64,000 nucleotides of DNA from Culex pipiens pallens (lineage: Eukaryota > Arthropoda > Insecta > Diptera > Culicidae): positions 30,991,970-31,055,969 of the forward strand of contig NC_068937.1 of NCBI RefSeq assembly GCF_016801865.2, written 5' to 3'. A model generated the notes under the pieces. It did no database searches. It was not told the DNA's origin and saw only the letters and a program-made list of their open reading frames with translations. Shown here piece by piece: positions 45,671 to 58,760 of this stretch (positions within the stretch are counted from its first letter, which is position 1; every line of letters begins with the position of its first letter). The translations under genes were made by a program, and so were the position numbers.

Positions 45671-47315
45671 AAATTTCAATTTCCAAAATTTCAGAATGAA
45701 AAATATATTTCAATTTAAATTCGGAGATTTTTTTTGCATTTTCACTAAACTATATGTTTTCAAAAAAAACGTTGAATTTGTTTGTCTGTCAGTTTTACGT
45801 CAGTTTGAATATTATGGGCACTATCACAAATATCTAAAACCTTTCCAAAATAATTACAAATTTGTTTTTTGAAAACACACAACTTCGTTACAAAACTAGT
45901 AGTAATAGCGAAAAATGATCTAATTTTGCACTACGGATGTCAAATCACTTTGAATGTCTTAGACATTACTAGGGCAATTTTTCGCGATTTCATGGAAGCC
46001 TCGTAATCCATAAAATATTCCCCTGGCCGTAAAATTTGGTAAATGTTGTGATTGCCGTGAAATTCGAAAAATTAATTTATTTATTTTTAACTCTAAAATT
46101 TTCTTTTTGCTGAATACTCCCACTGAGAATTTTGGCTCGAGCCTCGAATCGATCTGGCTCGAGATCTCAGTGGGCTATGACAACTAACATACACAGAAAA
46201 AAATGGTAATATTCGTCAGGAAATGATGACAAATTTGTGTCAAAAAATGATTAATTTTACCTCAGAAACGATGAATTTTCATCAGTTTTTGATGAATTTT
46301 CATCAGATTCAGAGTAGTTTTTGCTTTTTTCTACAATGTATTTCTTATGGAGCGAACTGTCAAAAACTGCTCGACTGTGGGTGCTCCATTGACATGCCGT
46401 GAAATTTCATTATTTTAAACATGTAAAACCACTAGCTTAAGACATAACGAATGCAATTGCCATGTTTTTTTTTCAATTTTCAAACATTCAAACTTTTGGC
46501 AAGATACAGCGATTTTACTGGGAAAAGTTCGATTTTACGCAGCACTCGGAAGTACATGGTGTACTTTTCAACAGAAACGGGATGAATCCCGCATAGGTCG
46601 GTTTTTATATGTGAGAAGCTTATTCCGGAATTGAATTCATAGGACAGAGTGCAGCGCAAAATCAAACTTTTTTTCAGTAAAATCGCTGTATCTCGCCAAT
46701 CGTTTACTTTAGTTTGAGGTCTACATTGATTATTATGTAAAATTGCCCGGGGAAAACGATGATGATAAAATAAAACAAATAAAAATATAAAGAATTGTTC
46801 AAAACTGAATTTTTAACTCTTAAAACGTTAAAATATAATATTATGGGGCATTTAAGGGTTGACATTTTATTTTTATCGAATTCCTTGGACAATTTTCTAT
46901 AAAATGCAACCTGTAGAAAATCTTTTGCTCAAATAGTGGCAAAATTATGATTAAAAGAAAAACAAGTTTTTTTTTATAAAATCGTCAAAAAAGAGGGCGG
47001 TGCCAAAAATAGAGGGATAGTCCAATGAGCACCAAACTTGGGATTTCTGTTAACTATCGATAGATGAACGTTCCCTTCAAGTCGTGTCCAAAAGTGTACT
47101 CAGTTGGCCTGAAATGACCCACATCGAAACTTGAGCATGAAACAATGCATATAATATTAGTTGCTGGCATCTGGGTTGAATCAACAAATTCTAAACTAAT
47201 CTTAAATTTCAATTGACAGGTTTTCTTTACTTCCTTTCTTAATACTTTTTTTTATTTTCAAGCTCTTCTATAAAAAATAAATAAACAAAAGAAATGTATT
47301 TATTAAATTAAATCA
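45671..47315. other. AT-rich DNA with short palindrome
   Basis: A short inverted repeat, CCCACTGAGA..GGCTCGAG with complement, spans 46128-46178. The word GATGAATTTTCATCA occurs twice near 46269-46300. No gene. Confidence 0.5.
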
Positions 47316-47323
47316 CAGTGGAT

Positions 47324-48824
47324 TAGGGCGGAAAAAACGGAAAAAAATATAATTTGAATCCTGGAAATTCCCGGGATCCCGGGAAATTTTTAGAACAATC
47401 ATAAAATCTATGTTTTTCATTATATTTGTTTTGTTTTCAAGCTTATCATCAAAACCATTAATTTGTGATAATCTACATTTCAATCAAAACAAGAACAGAA
47501 GTTTTGTTAAAGCTTAAAAATAAAAATAAATTATTCTTTACTGCTCCATGGATTTTAAATAAACCACAAAGTTTAATCCATTATGTTGGAAGTTAAAAAA
47601 GTCTTTCATATTTATATTTTTTATATAAAATGATTAGAAAAGCTTAAAACATCTATTTGAAAATGTTAAAAAATAACAAGAAACAACAACAAATAAAATG
47701 GTACCAGTCAGTGTAAAATTTGAGATAAGTTTAGAATTGCATGCATTTTAAAAAAACACATATTTTAAAAATTATATTTATGTCTCTACAATGGGAAAAA
47801 TCGAGGTTATACATGTAAATAGGTACAGTTTTTTGTTCTATTCCTGGTTTAACCGAAATCAATAAAAAAACGTTACTTAATCCACCGGAAGGTGGTTGCT
47901 GCCTTCCTCCTAAAAGCCTTGCAACCACACACTACGAAAGCTTTGGCTAACGCTTACTTAGTAAAGACACTATACATCTGAGTGCTGCCATCTAGGTATG
48001 ATAAATTTAATGAACCATTTGAAAGCACTGCAGTGTTTGTGTGCGTGCACTGAGCGTAGTTCCGACAGCTATCCGCCGGAGCTTTCAAATCATGTAAATA
48101 ATGACCCTTTTTAGTATCAACCAAAACAGTTTTTCGAACATATCTTTTAAAGTACTGCACCAAGCCGGATGAAATTTAAAAAAGACTTAAAGAACCTGAA
48201 GGCAAATCCAAAAACATAGATCCGGACAAAATCGGTCGAGCCAGTTCCGAGAAAAGTGAGTGAGAAAAAAAATTCTACGTCCATCCACACGCACAGACAT
48301 TTGCTCAGAATTTGATTCTGAGTCGATATGTATACGTAAAGGTATATCTGGGAGGCTTATTTAAAAAGTTCAATTTTTGAGTGATTTTATAGCCTTGCCT
48401 CAGTGAGGTGAGGAAGGCAAAAATCAAAACACTATGCGAAATAATGGCATTTGTCCTGATTTGCCCAAGATGCTGGTGTTTGATGAAAAAAAATCGAATA
48501 TGATATTTTTTTCAAATTTTAGATCATCAACAAAATATTTAAAACGCTGGGCATTTTGCGAATCAGTAAACCAAAATTTTGATAATTTTCCTTAATAAGC
48601 TGATATATGCCAAATACAAATTTTAATGCTTAAAAATATTATTGATTACTAAGTATTGAACTGTTCATCTTTTTCCACAACTAAATCTGAATATTGTTTT
48701 GAAGACCAAAATTTGATTTTATTTTTCGATTTTGGGAATTCCCGGGATAAAATATAAAAAAAAACCTGGGTTAGGGAATTCCGGTTTTGGAAAAATCCCG
48801 GGAATTCCTGGGATGGACGCACTA
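47324..48824. mobile_element. hAT-type element with CCCGGGA-rich ends (copy 2)
   Basis: The termini TAGGGCGG.. and ..GGACGCACTA are flanked by the perfect 8-base duplication CAGTGGAT (47316-47323, 48825-48832). The subterminal AATTCCCGGGAT words match the style of the element at 23473-24710. It carries a nested element at 47871-48419. No transposase. Confidence 0.88.
47871..48419 (-). mobile_element. Dispersed element (copy 2), nested and inverted
   Basis: It starts CGTTACTTAATCCACC and ends TGAGGTGAGGAAGGCA, the reverse complement of the ends of the copy at 42583-43314. It is internally shorter (549 against 732 bases). It lies inside the hAT element, so it inserted later. Confidence 0.78.
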
Positions 48825-48832
48825 CAGTGGAT

Positions 48833-49599
48833 TTTGGTTGATTTAAGCACAACCTCAAAATAAAAAAAAAAATATTTGACGTTAAGTTATCAAAATATTA
48901 CAATAAAGTTAGTAGGCAGAAACAAACAAATTTAAGTATTTCAAAAAAGATTTAAATAAAATCCGATCTTTGAAGTAATTTTTTTCCATTTTTATTGATT
49001 CCAGAAGATTTTCAAACATTGCAAAATGTATAACAAATGTTCTTTTTCAATCCAATCGAATCCAATACGCTCAAAAATATATTTTAAAAGTTTGAAATTT
49101 TTAAGATTTGACAGACAGTTTACACTTTGCGGTCTTCAAATACGGTTGTGCAACAACTGTCAAATAACTTCCTCAAAACATGTTTGCTTCAGGTTCCACG
49201 GTGTGCGGAAGAAAGCAAACGCGTATAGTCACAAAATAAGCCACAGATTTACTATTGTTCCGACTGTGTGCGTGTGACGTCATGTTTGGTGCACCAACCG
49301 TGCGCGATGGCAGAAAGCACTGCTGGTGGTGGTGATTATCATATTTTAAGGTGATGCACCGGCTTAAAATTGCCATCGTTAGTTCCACCAGGCATGATGC
49401 GAGAGCGTAACCGATGAAAATCTGTGACAGAGACTTCAATTTTGAGGTTTTAAGTTTATTTTTAGATTGCAATCAATGTTCATTTTGCTAATATTATTAT
49501 TAAAAATCAAGTCAGGTTTGAAAATTATGACACTAAGAGAATGTGACAGCAAAAAGTAACTTATCGTTAGTTCTAATGTCTATGGTGAGTTAAACGCAT
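48833..49599. other. Intergenic DNA, no gene seen
   Basis: No supported feature. Composition becomes less AT-rich toward 49200-49400. Confidence 0.45.
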
Positions 49600-49703
49600 T
49601 TTAAAATAGATTTTATAAACGGTAAGAGGATATTCAGTTACGTATTGCAAAAGTATTGGGAAATTCTAACTGATCCCCACCCCTGCACTTGACAGAAGCT
49701 TAC

Positions 49704-50280
49704 CTTTACAATTATTCTCATTGGTTGCATTCTGGCACACCAACGTAAACAAAGCCTTAGAGGTAACCGCCTGTCAAACGCAGTGTCGGACCCCCGCAAA
49801 TTTCGCCGAACTTTCACTCGCCGGGATTGACCTCGTCGTAGCCAAACGGTGATGCGCTTGCGATTCGATCTGGCCTCAACCGTTTCGGGGCCAATTTTTG
49901 GCACCCCCTTTCGGCCGCTTTTGATGCCTTCGCCGACGCGGTTACGATCCGGATCACGTAATAATGAACACGTAAAGCTCCGTGCCGTGGAGTCGTCGTT
50001 TGAGGTGTAATTTTGTGCAATGACTGCGACGACGACGCTTTGGAAAGAAGGTATGAAGCGTTCAACCTGGTTGGTTGGCAGCATTGAGAAGGTCGAACCC
50101 CCCCCGGTACGGACTTGCGGCGGATTTGAATTTCTATCGGCGGAACGGAACGCGAGGACAACGCACAGGCACAGGCGGGTTGTCGTGTAACTGATATCGG
50201 TGCGTGACATACTCCGAATGGTTTGCGCGCAAAAACAAATGAGGGAAATGGGGCCATTGTCTCGGGCCGGGAATGAGGAT
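49704..50280 (-). other. Putative leader exon on minus strand
   Basis: A CpG-rich unique block ends on the minus strand at an excellent donor (ATTGTAAAG/GTAAGCTT, exon end 49704). Two overlapping frames of 190 and 147 codons are open because stops are rare in GC-rich DNA. Only one starts at a plausible ATG (50210) and neither shows a domain. A first, mainly non-coding exon with its promoter upstream of 50280 is the preferred reading. Confidence 0.3.
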
Positions 50281-53200
50281 TTACATGGAACTGAACGCTG
50301 AACGAGACTTTGTTTTGTATTGATGGACTTGCAGGTTGACTCGATTATTCATAGGTTTTGTGGATTAAATTGTTTTAGTTTTTAGTTTTTTTCATTTCTC
50401 AAAATATTTTCTAAATCAACATTTTAAGGATGGGAACTAGCTATAATCGGAATCTCTTCAAGTAATTTCGGGAATTTGTTCTCCAAACAATCAAATATCC
50501 GGTGCAGGAAGGTGCCAAAATCCGTCTAAAGTTCATCTCGATGCGATCGTGCGATCTTCTCTCGAATTTACGACCCTGTCGCGCACGCCATGACAGATAG
50601 CATAAATGCGAAAAACGCGTCAACCACTTTTGATCATCTTTTTTGTTCTTCTCTCAAAACCGTGGGAAATGGTTCACCACTGCCAATGTTTTTTCTCTTT
50701 ATTTTTTCGAAAAAGACCCCTCTTTCCGGCCACCCCAAAAAAATTGGCATACAATGCCTTCATTTGGCTGGGTGGCGAAGAAATTGTATTTCCTGCGACT
50801 TCAACGACCACGGCGGGTCATGAAAACGTCAACATCTCAAATTCAAGGTTAGGTTCTGCGCGAGCACGCGGTCAAAATGCTTTGAAAAGACGCCAATTAA
50901 CACTAAAGTTGGATATTGTGAGGCTTTTTTTAGCTGTCGTTTTCGAAATTACCACCTTGCCTGGGCTGAGCCACATGAAATGCACAAATGTTGCACTTTT
51001 TGGTTTGGTTAGCCGGGTTCCACATTTGCAATTTAACGAACACGACATGGAAAAATGTTTCGTGCAGGTTACCTTTGTGTTTCACATACTTTCAGCATTT
51101 AGGGAAATAGATATTCAAACGTAACTTATGGATAACCCCTATTATTTTCTAAACACTTTGAATTTTAACATTTTAATCATTTTAACAAAATTTTACAACC
51201 AAATTCATCCTATTATCAAAGCACTTTTTAGCCGAACTCAATCACCAAACAAAAGGGCTAGTAAACGGTTGCGGAAAGCTTTTTCAGAGAAATCAGACCA
51301 GTTGACAGCTTCGTTTGTTTCATTTTCATGAAGACAGCCCAAGCCCAGATAAGTCATCTTAGGTTCCTTCCTTTTGTTCACGAAAAGATAACTTTAAGCA
51401 TACAATTCATCAAGCGCATTTCTCACACGTTGAACTCTCGTGGCGACCTGCAATATCTGGTACTGCCTTTTTTGAATTTCAAATCGTGTTTTGGAGTGTG
51501 TGAGATAATTTAGGTTCACCTTGAAAGAAAACGTTGCTGCATGGTAAGGAAATAAACGGATTAGCTTGTGTAGTGGTTTAGAAAAATCTCGAAATAGCGT
51601 AAAGGTAAGAACAAGATTGTCCGTCAGGACTGAACGCAAACGCAAAATTTTGCGCCTGTCGTCATAGCCTGATTGACATGATTAAACTGTGTTAGAGTCG
51701 ATTTTAAGCTCAACATTTTGCCATGCGCAAAGCGGACTGTCAAACTTTCTGAGCGTTTTTCTTGAAACACCGAGTTGATTTACGAGTACCACGATATCTC
51801 AAGATGGGATGGACCAAATTGGCTGAAATTCGGGGTGAAGACTCTCAAGACATATCCCGTGTGCATGACGAAGCCCAATTTTAAAATTTTGCTTTTTTTT
51901 AAACGCGAAAATCCAAAACTGACGATTTTTTTATATAAAAAACAGAAAAAATATATTTATCTTTTTCAAAAATATTTTTTTTTGGAAATCGGCCTTCGGC
52001 ATGCACACAGGACCGGTTTAACGAGCCTTCAAGGCAGTGTTAAGATATCGTGGCACCCGTTTTTTGAAACTGCTTACTTTAAATAGCTGTATCTCGGCTT
52101 CAAATTTGTTTTGATATAGATGAAAACAGATTTTAAACAAAATTAAGTGTGTGCTCTGACTTTTTTTTCGTTTTACTTATATGTAACCCCTTAAAGCCAA
52201 TAAAAAACTGTAAAACTTTCACGTCTCATCCAATCAAAAGTAAATAAACAATACCCTAATTTATAAATAAGACAACACTACAATTTTAAAAATATCAAAC
52301 GATGAAAAAAAAATCTAAAAAACAAAATAAACGAGTAGTTCATGCACGACCCGCTGCGTGCAACACTTTTCTGTCGCATGACAAAAGTATGCCGCTAGTG
52401 AACGGGAGGTGGCAGCACCGACGGCCAACCCATCGATGTTGCACACATGCTTGCGCAGCATGTGGATGCACGAAATTGTGAAACTTTGATGATTTTTTGA
52501 AATGATCTTTTATTGAATGAAGCTATGTTTGTTCAACAACATTTTATCTTTGAATTTTATCTCGAACCGTAATAATTCAATAGTATAGTTGTGTAACCGA
52601 ATATTTTGATTCAGTTTCTGATAGGCTTTCTATCAACACTACAAATTATCAGTAATATTGACAACATTTTGGGACCATTCATAAACCACGTGTCCACGAG
52701 GTTTATGGATTATTTTGTTCAAGTGGCAAAAAAGTCCAACTAACTATTTTATTAGTCGTGAAAAATACAAGTAGAAAGATCGATACACGCGATCTTCTTC
52801 TAGTCTTCGTAGTATTTGTAGGGATTGCGGTAGTTATTTCTGCGTGATTTTCTCTTTGCTGGGTTGGTATTGTTTGCAGATTTCGAAGACTTTTTAGAAA
52901 TTATTTTTTATTCTGGGAAAAAAACAAAAAAAAATGACTTGGGAAGGAAACGTTATGAAAGTATATTGAAAAGTTTACAATTGAATTTACAAGTTTTTCT
53001 AAATATGATTTTTTTCAGTTTTATTTAATCACATTTTGATTTTTATAGAAAATAATTAAGGAAACAAAATTTATGGAAAAAAAAAATATATTTTTTTAAG
53101 AATATGTGTTATAACTCATCAAAAAAAATGAAAAACTAGATAACTAAAAAATATTATGTTGAGTAAAAACATATGTAATTATATTTAAAAACTAGAAAAA

Positions 53201-53384
53201 ATAGAATTATTAGAACTTTTTCATTAAAAAACAACTTTTTTTTTGGTTTTTATCAGAATTTCATAACCTTGAAATTTATTCAAATGTTGAGTATTTTTAA
53301 ATAATTTTAGGGGAAACTTACAAAACAAATTAAAATTTCATGACATGGTTGGATGTTGTCTTGCAAAAATTAATATCCAAAACA
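50281..53384. other. Mixed intergenic DNA, no gene supported
   Basis: 50500-51120 is GC-richer and unique. 51770-52090 contains text typical of a dispersed repeat (GATATCTCAAGATGGGATGG, later AAGATATCGTGGCACCC). 52350-52480 is another GC-rich patch. No exon is supported; a 172-codon frame at 50606-51124 shows no domain and no promoter. Confidence 0.4.
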
Positions 53385-53393
53385 TTAAGGGTA

Positions 53394-53654
53394 CAAAAAC
53401 GAACGAAGTTGACTTTGTAGCTATCGGCCACCATTGCTAGTACCAACCACTAGTGTCTTCCTTTTATCACAGCTTTTATCTACAAGGACTTCGCCTCCCT
53501 AGGCTCCTAAGTGTATGAAAGTATGGCACGGAGCGACGGCACCAAATACCCATATTCACACAAAGAATTTTAGAGCGCCCGCCGCGGGATTCGAACCGGC
53601 GACCTCTGGATTGTGAGTCCAGTGCGTGGTCCGATTGATCCACACTGGCGGGAC
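53394..53654 (-). mobile_element. tRNA-headed SINE, minus strand (261 bases)
   Basis: The direct repeats TTAAGGGTA stand at 53385-53393 and 53655-53663. The tRNA-like head is at the right end on the minus strand, and the 3' tail on the left reads TTCGTTCGTTTTT on the minus strand. The body is non-coding. Confidence 0.82.
53574..53654 (-). pseudogene. tRNA-like SINE head (Val-CAC-like)
   Basis: On the minus strand the acceptor CCCGCC/GGCGGG, a perfect anticodon stem CTGGA/TCCAG with loop CTCACAA (nominal anticodon CAC) and a B box GGTTCGAATCC are visible. The D arm is off consensus and one T-stem pair is mismatched. Given the duplications around the longer element, this is a SINE head, although it is the most tRNA-like of the set. 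Confidence 0.65.
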
Positions 53655-53756
53655 TTAAGGGTATATCGGAAACATATTTTCTATGAAAAGAAAAAACATC
53701 TGAGATATTTTTAAATGTATGGCGTACATGAAATTAATTTTAAGAATAGTACTTTT

Positions 53757-54100
53757 AGCAACAAGTTGCAAAAAGAGGATTTTTCAGCACGAGTCGTACA
53801 TTTACCCAAAGAGGTTCACCGAGTTGGATAAATACGACAAGTGATGAAAAAATCAAGTTTTGCATCGACTTCCATGCAACACTTTTTTTTGCAATTAGAA
53901 AAACAGCCTTTTTACAGAATAATAAATAAGTCAAATGTCCATGTATTATTCAATGAATCGTTTAAATTTTAAGCGTTCATTTCAGTGCTGAAAAATAGAA
54001 CTTTTCACCTTTTGTTTTAAAAAGTGTTACTATTCGATTCTGTTATTTTTGGTAGAGAAAAGAATGACTTGAAATGGTTATAATTTTATGACCGCATGGC
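53757..54100 (+). repeat. Dispersed hairpin repeat (copy 2)
   Basis: It shares AGTTGCAAAAAGAGGATTTT, CAGCACGAGTCGTACATTTA and GTGTTACTATTCGATTCTGTT-type text with 38140-38530. One side of the hairpin stem is interrupted here. Confidence 0.72.
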
Positions 54101-55330
54101 AAAAATGTTATTTTTTGTCTGGATTGATATTGAAAAATATTATTGCAAAGCATAAAAATGAGAATAATGTTGCCAATGGTACTGAGGTATCGTTAATTGA
54201 ACAATAAAGGTTTATTTTAATATTATTTAAATAAAATTCATTTTTCTTATTTACAATTCATATACAATGCAATATCGCAGCAACTGGTTTACGGCTTCTA
54301 AAGTGTCAAGAACAGGAATAAAATTCAAAAAAGTCAAAAATAAACTAATTTTAACATTAAATTTACCTTAAATGTGGCTTAAATTGCTTTTATTTGAAAG
54401 TGATTCATTTTATCAAACAATAAAAACACATATTGATTAAAAATTTGATTCAACTTTAAGTTTGTCGACAACATTTAAGTTTTTTGCTAATTCATGATTT
54501 TTCTCAAATTACCAAACTGTGATTTTTTTAAATCTATGTCTGATAATCTCAAAAATTTGTCATTTTTGGTTTCCTAAAATATGTAAAGGCTAGTATGCAG
54601 ATCGGAAGGAAAGGGGTCAAGAAACAGCTTTACGAACAGCAGAACAAAGGAGAGGGAGCGATTTCTTGGGGCTTTTCTTCACCCTCTCTGACTTGCTTGC
54701 GCTGCCGCTGCTGCCCATTTGATTTTTTTCTTGACTGGTTTCTTCCGAAGTGCGTATACCGCTTAAAACAAAATTGTTTTCTTCTACAACTTTTCTAAAG
54801 ACGCCAAAACGATCAGAAAGTCACAATTTTTATATGGATAAAAAACTGATGTCGGTATCCGATTTTCAGGATGTTTTTGTGTGTGAATGATTGTCCGCAA
54901 GGAGGGAGGGGGCGTCTGAAATTTAAAAAAAATGTCCATACGCTTTCGCTTTGTATTTCTACATTTGTTTTTTGTAGAGAGCCTATATGGAGAGGCGAAA
55001 TGTCACTCTCAGGGTTCCAATCGAACTGTCAAATCGGGGTTCCAATCGAGCAACAAGATCATGCAAGAACAAGGTTGGAATCAATTTAAAATAATTTTGG
55101 CAAAAAACGAGACTTATAACAATTATAAGTATTGTAAAACTGTTGTTGATAATAATCTGGTAGTTGTCTGGTGCCAGCACCAAAGAAAAATTACAAGTTT
55201 TTCAACCTTAAATTTGAATGACTTTGGGTGTTTGAAATTTCTCCCAGAACATTTCATTTCCCTATGTAGCTGACTAGAGGTACATATTCAAAAACAGACA
55301 AAAGCAATTCGCGATCAAAAGCTCAAAAAT
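54101..55330. other. AT-rich DNA, no gene supported
   Basis: Open frames around 54595-55273 lack motifs and overlap in several frames. Nothing recognisable. Confidence 0.45.
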
Positions 55331-55334
55331 TCCG

Positions 55335-55712
55335 ACAGGTGGCGCAAAGCATCAAAGAATGACGATTCAAATTTTCGCTGTTCGGTTACATAGGAATGCA
55401 AACTTAAAATTGAATTTACAGCTCATAGAACAACTTTTGAGAAAAAATTCAAGTAGTACGATTGTTAACTCTTTGCCCTCTATAAATTAACGCAATAAAA
55501 AAAATTGAAAAAAAAATAATTTTGAAAAAATAATATTGTTAAAATTGATAAAGCATCAAAAGTTAACAAAGTATCAGCTCGATTTTTTGCTCAAAAGTTG
55601 TTCTCAACGCTGGAATTTAACAAAACAGAATTCGCATACATAACCTCAAAGGGCGGAAATTTCAATCGACATTCTTCGCTCTGTTCTGCTACTCAACACT
55701 AGGTGTCGCCTG
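55335..55712. mobile_element. Palindromic MITE (~378 bases)
   Basis: The left arm 55335-55477 and right arm 55555-55712 are inverted copies (AAGAATGACGATT..GGTTACATA..GAACAACTTTTGAG and complement). The ends read ACAGGTGGCGC and the partly matching GTGTCGCCTGT. A lone right arm of the same family is at 60255-60315. Confidence 0.75.
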
Positions 55713-55739
55713 TCGTTTGGCTCTTGAACGGCAATAAAT

Positions 55740-57050
55740 AAATGATTTATTGGGCCTTTTCAAAGCAAAAACGGCAGATTTCAAAAGTTGGCGTCAAATG
55801 CCTTCTTTCGAAAAACTCTACAGAACATTCTTGCATAATTTCCACCTTCTTTGCACAGATCTTTCCACACAATCAAAACCATTTCTGGCATCGCTCGCTT
55901 CCCCGCAAACGTCAAACTCGCTTTCAAAAGCAAAAGCAAAACACGCACACTTTGTTCCGTGGTCGGCTCCTCGTCGTAAAGTCGCATATTTTCGTCTGTC
56001 GTCCATCGTCCGGCGTGCTGCTCCGTGTGGAAAAACGCAATTTTCCGGCGAAAAACGTCGCGAGGGTGCCAAACCCGAAGTTCAAAGTGCGTAAAACCAT
56101 CAGTCAAGGTCAGCTTGGTGGGTTGATGGTTGTTTTCTGGGGCGGGTGAAAATGTGACGAGATTTGTCGTGAAATTGAAGTGGGTTTAGTGAAGGCAAGT
56201 TTTGAAAGTTTGTAGCAAAGGCAGAGGAAAATCTGTGACATAACTTAGCCGATCGGTTTAAATGTGTTGGTGGATTTAGTAATAATATTATGTAGTAATT
56301 TAAATGATTAAAGATTAGTAGCCGATGTTTGCTGAAGACTTAAAACTGTTTGGAGGTCAACGTACAGAAAGTTTTCGACCATGAAGCCGTAAACAATGGC
56401 TTTGTTTTGTCCATTTGAATAGAGCAACAACTTATAATACAAAGGTAAGTCCTAACCTTGGTCTACTTTCGCTTTGCTATGCCAAAAAATCGCAAAAATG
56501 TTTATTTGAACTCAACATACCTTCTAGAGATCCCCTTCAAAATGTCCCATTCAATTACTCTAGACTTCTGCAAAGAATCCAACCAAAGTAAGAAAAAGTA
56601 ACTCCAACTAACCCATTAAAAAGCCCCCTCAAAAAAACCATCGCTGGTGTGCGTGTTACAATCGATCATTCGCTGCAATGCGGCACACGATCTCCACCAA
56701 GATCTGTTTGTGTTTTTGTGAGCTCCACCACCGATGTCCACGACCAGCAGCAGCGGACCCGCAAGAATGCAAAATATAAATACAAAATACACAGCTCTCT
56801 GGGTTTAGTTTAGCGATATTGGTGCCGTGGCGGCGGTAGGACATGTGCGCGCGACCAAAACAAACAGGCAAACGGAACGACACGGGGACTAATAAGGAAG
56901 GTCTGGTTCGGGCCGTGGGATTGACTTGTTGCATGTGCAACAGTGGTGCATTAAATATAGAGGAGAAAATATTCAAACGTGTTCTGGACTCATTGTTTTC
57001 TGAAAAGACATGAGAATTTCATTAGGGCAGCGAATTACCAAGAAATAAAT
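55740..57050. promoter_or_regulatory. Unique GC-richer island
   Basis: Non-repetitive and CpG-containing. Several overlapping frames are open on both strands (up to 135 codons) with no domain. It could be leader or promoter DNA for a gene, but no paired splice signals were found. Confidence 0.25.
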
Positions 57051-57059
57051 GAATTAACA

Positions 57060-58280
57060 ACAACAACATGAGCATTTCACAGCAGGGATCGATCCCCCGT
57101 CCTTCAATTTTCAAGCTTAATTTCTATCCACTTAACCGTGAACTTATACAGTCGAATCTAAGAATTGGAAGAGTCGTTACAACTCGCCTCGAGCAAAATT
57201 TACTTTAGGATACTGTGGAGATTTTCCCTTATCCTCTTAAATTAGTAGTAAATCAACAATTCCCGTCATCCAACTCCCCTTATCCTTGTCCCTAGTGTTC
57301 GCTGGAGAAGGGAACGACCGACAATGGACGGCTGTCATGGTGCGAATCTGGTTAAGGTGGAATTGGTTCTACTCCCAATGATCAATTGGGTCCTAAAATG
57401 AAGCTTAGATTGCTGATATTATTGTTTACAGCGATAAAGCTTATTTTTCTGAGTACAATGACCCTTTGTACGAGCACAAAGAGTTTAAAATGGATTTTTA
57501 AATCAATTTTGAAAAATTAACCTCGCGGTCCTTCTTGACAGAAAAGCTCTTACTTGACAGCTCGTTCCAAGGGGACCATAGTTGATCCATCGAAAAAATG
57601 TTGTCTTGTCAAAAAAAAAATTTGCATTAAAATGAAAAAAAGTGATCAGAAATGGTTTTTAATCGTGTTTTTTAACGTTGTACATAAAAATTGACATAGA
57701 ACTTTAGTACCCAATTCCCAGGAAACTTGGATTTGGACATTCATCTCATTGAAATGACGAAGTCCAGTCTGCGTCTCTCCAAGCGAAGCGAAAAAAAATA
57801 CCTTTCAAAACATATTTAGTTTCATTGACAATGAATAGGCTGGTGAAGATGCAGGCCAAAGATTGATACCTAAGAGCATGCAATGGCACTGACCTTGTTG
57901 CGTGCTCTTCGGTTGACGTCTACGTAAGGAACATTCTGGAAGGAGCGCAACTAACTACATCCGTAGTTCTGTTAGATCATCCGAATTATCTTGATCAAGA
58001 CAGTATAGCTCTGGTTCCTTGCAAGTGTCCTATTTTCTTACCTCCACGTTGGCTTGGTTTTCATGATGACCTAGCTGGTGGCCTGTGGAAACGGATCGTA
58101 AACCTTTAACCACCACGGGTCAGAGTCGAGACGGCTAAAAGAAAGGGGCGCGACAATGTGGGAAAGGGAAGTAATTTGTGATTGTAGACGGTATTGTTTT
58201 GATTCGCAGTATGTTGAGTCAACTGCTGTGGATGTACCTGAAACAACGCACAACGGGGTTTCTCTTCTCTTCATTCTCAG
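57060..58280 (-). repeat. SINE-like region with degenerate tRNA-like unit
   Basis: On the minus strand TTAAGTGGATAGA (57136-57124) and GGGGGATCGATCCCTG (57097-57083) resemble A and B boxes. 57205-57275 (GGATACTGTGGAGATTTTCC and following) recurs at 61955-62020. 57840-58270 is GC-richer and reads like retroposon-type non-coding sequence. No duplications were found to bound it. Confidence 0.35.
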
Positions 58281-58760
58281 CTACCACCTATTTTCTATTT
58301 TTATTTTTGCTCTATTGATTCCCACTTTTTCACTGATTCTTCTATTTAATATCATTTGATTTTGATTTTACTAACTTTTGATTCTCTTATCTCTCAAAGC
58401 ATTTCCACTCTTTTTTACCAATTGAGACTGCTGTAACAAACTTTGTTTTTTTTTTTTTTTTTTCTTAAACATATACTTTTCCTTAATGTACTAGTAATAT
58501 CAAGTCTATTTATCATTTGCCTAATCTTTTTTGATTTTATTGCGAATTTATTTATTTGAATAATTCTTTATCTGTCATATAAATTATCGTTACTTTAATC
58601 TAAGCTTGTTTTGTATCTCTATTTATTAACTAATGTCTAATTTTACATCTAATACATCTAGCTTCTCATTTTTATTCTTTAAAATTCGCTCATCATTCTC
58701 TTACTATTGATTCTTGATTTTTATAAAATAAATTCTCTTTTACTGTCTATTGTTTTCAAT
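58281..58760. other. Pyrimidine-rich tract with ~20-base poly-T
   Basis: The plus strand is T/C-rich for nearly 500 bases, with an uninterrupted T run at about 58444-58462. No gene. Confidence 0.6.

Noticed and set aside
49638..50210. 190-codon minus-strand frame as a protein gene
   Set aside because: It overlaps another long frame, crosses a strong splice donor at 49703, and shows no domain. GC-rich DNA has few stops by chance.
55742..56149. 135- and 114-codon overlapping frames
   Set aside because: Several frames on both strands are open at once and none has family features. More likely leader or regulatory DNA.
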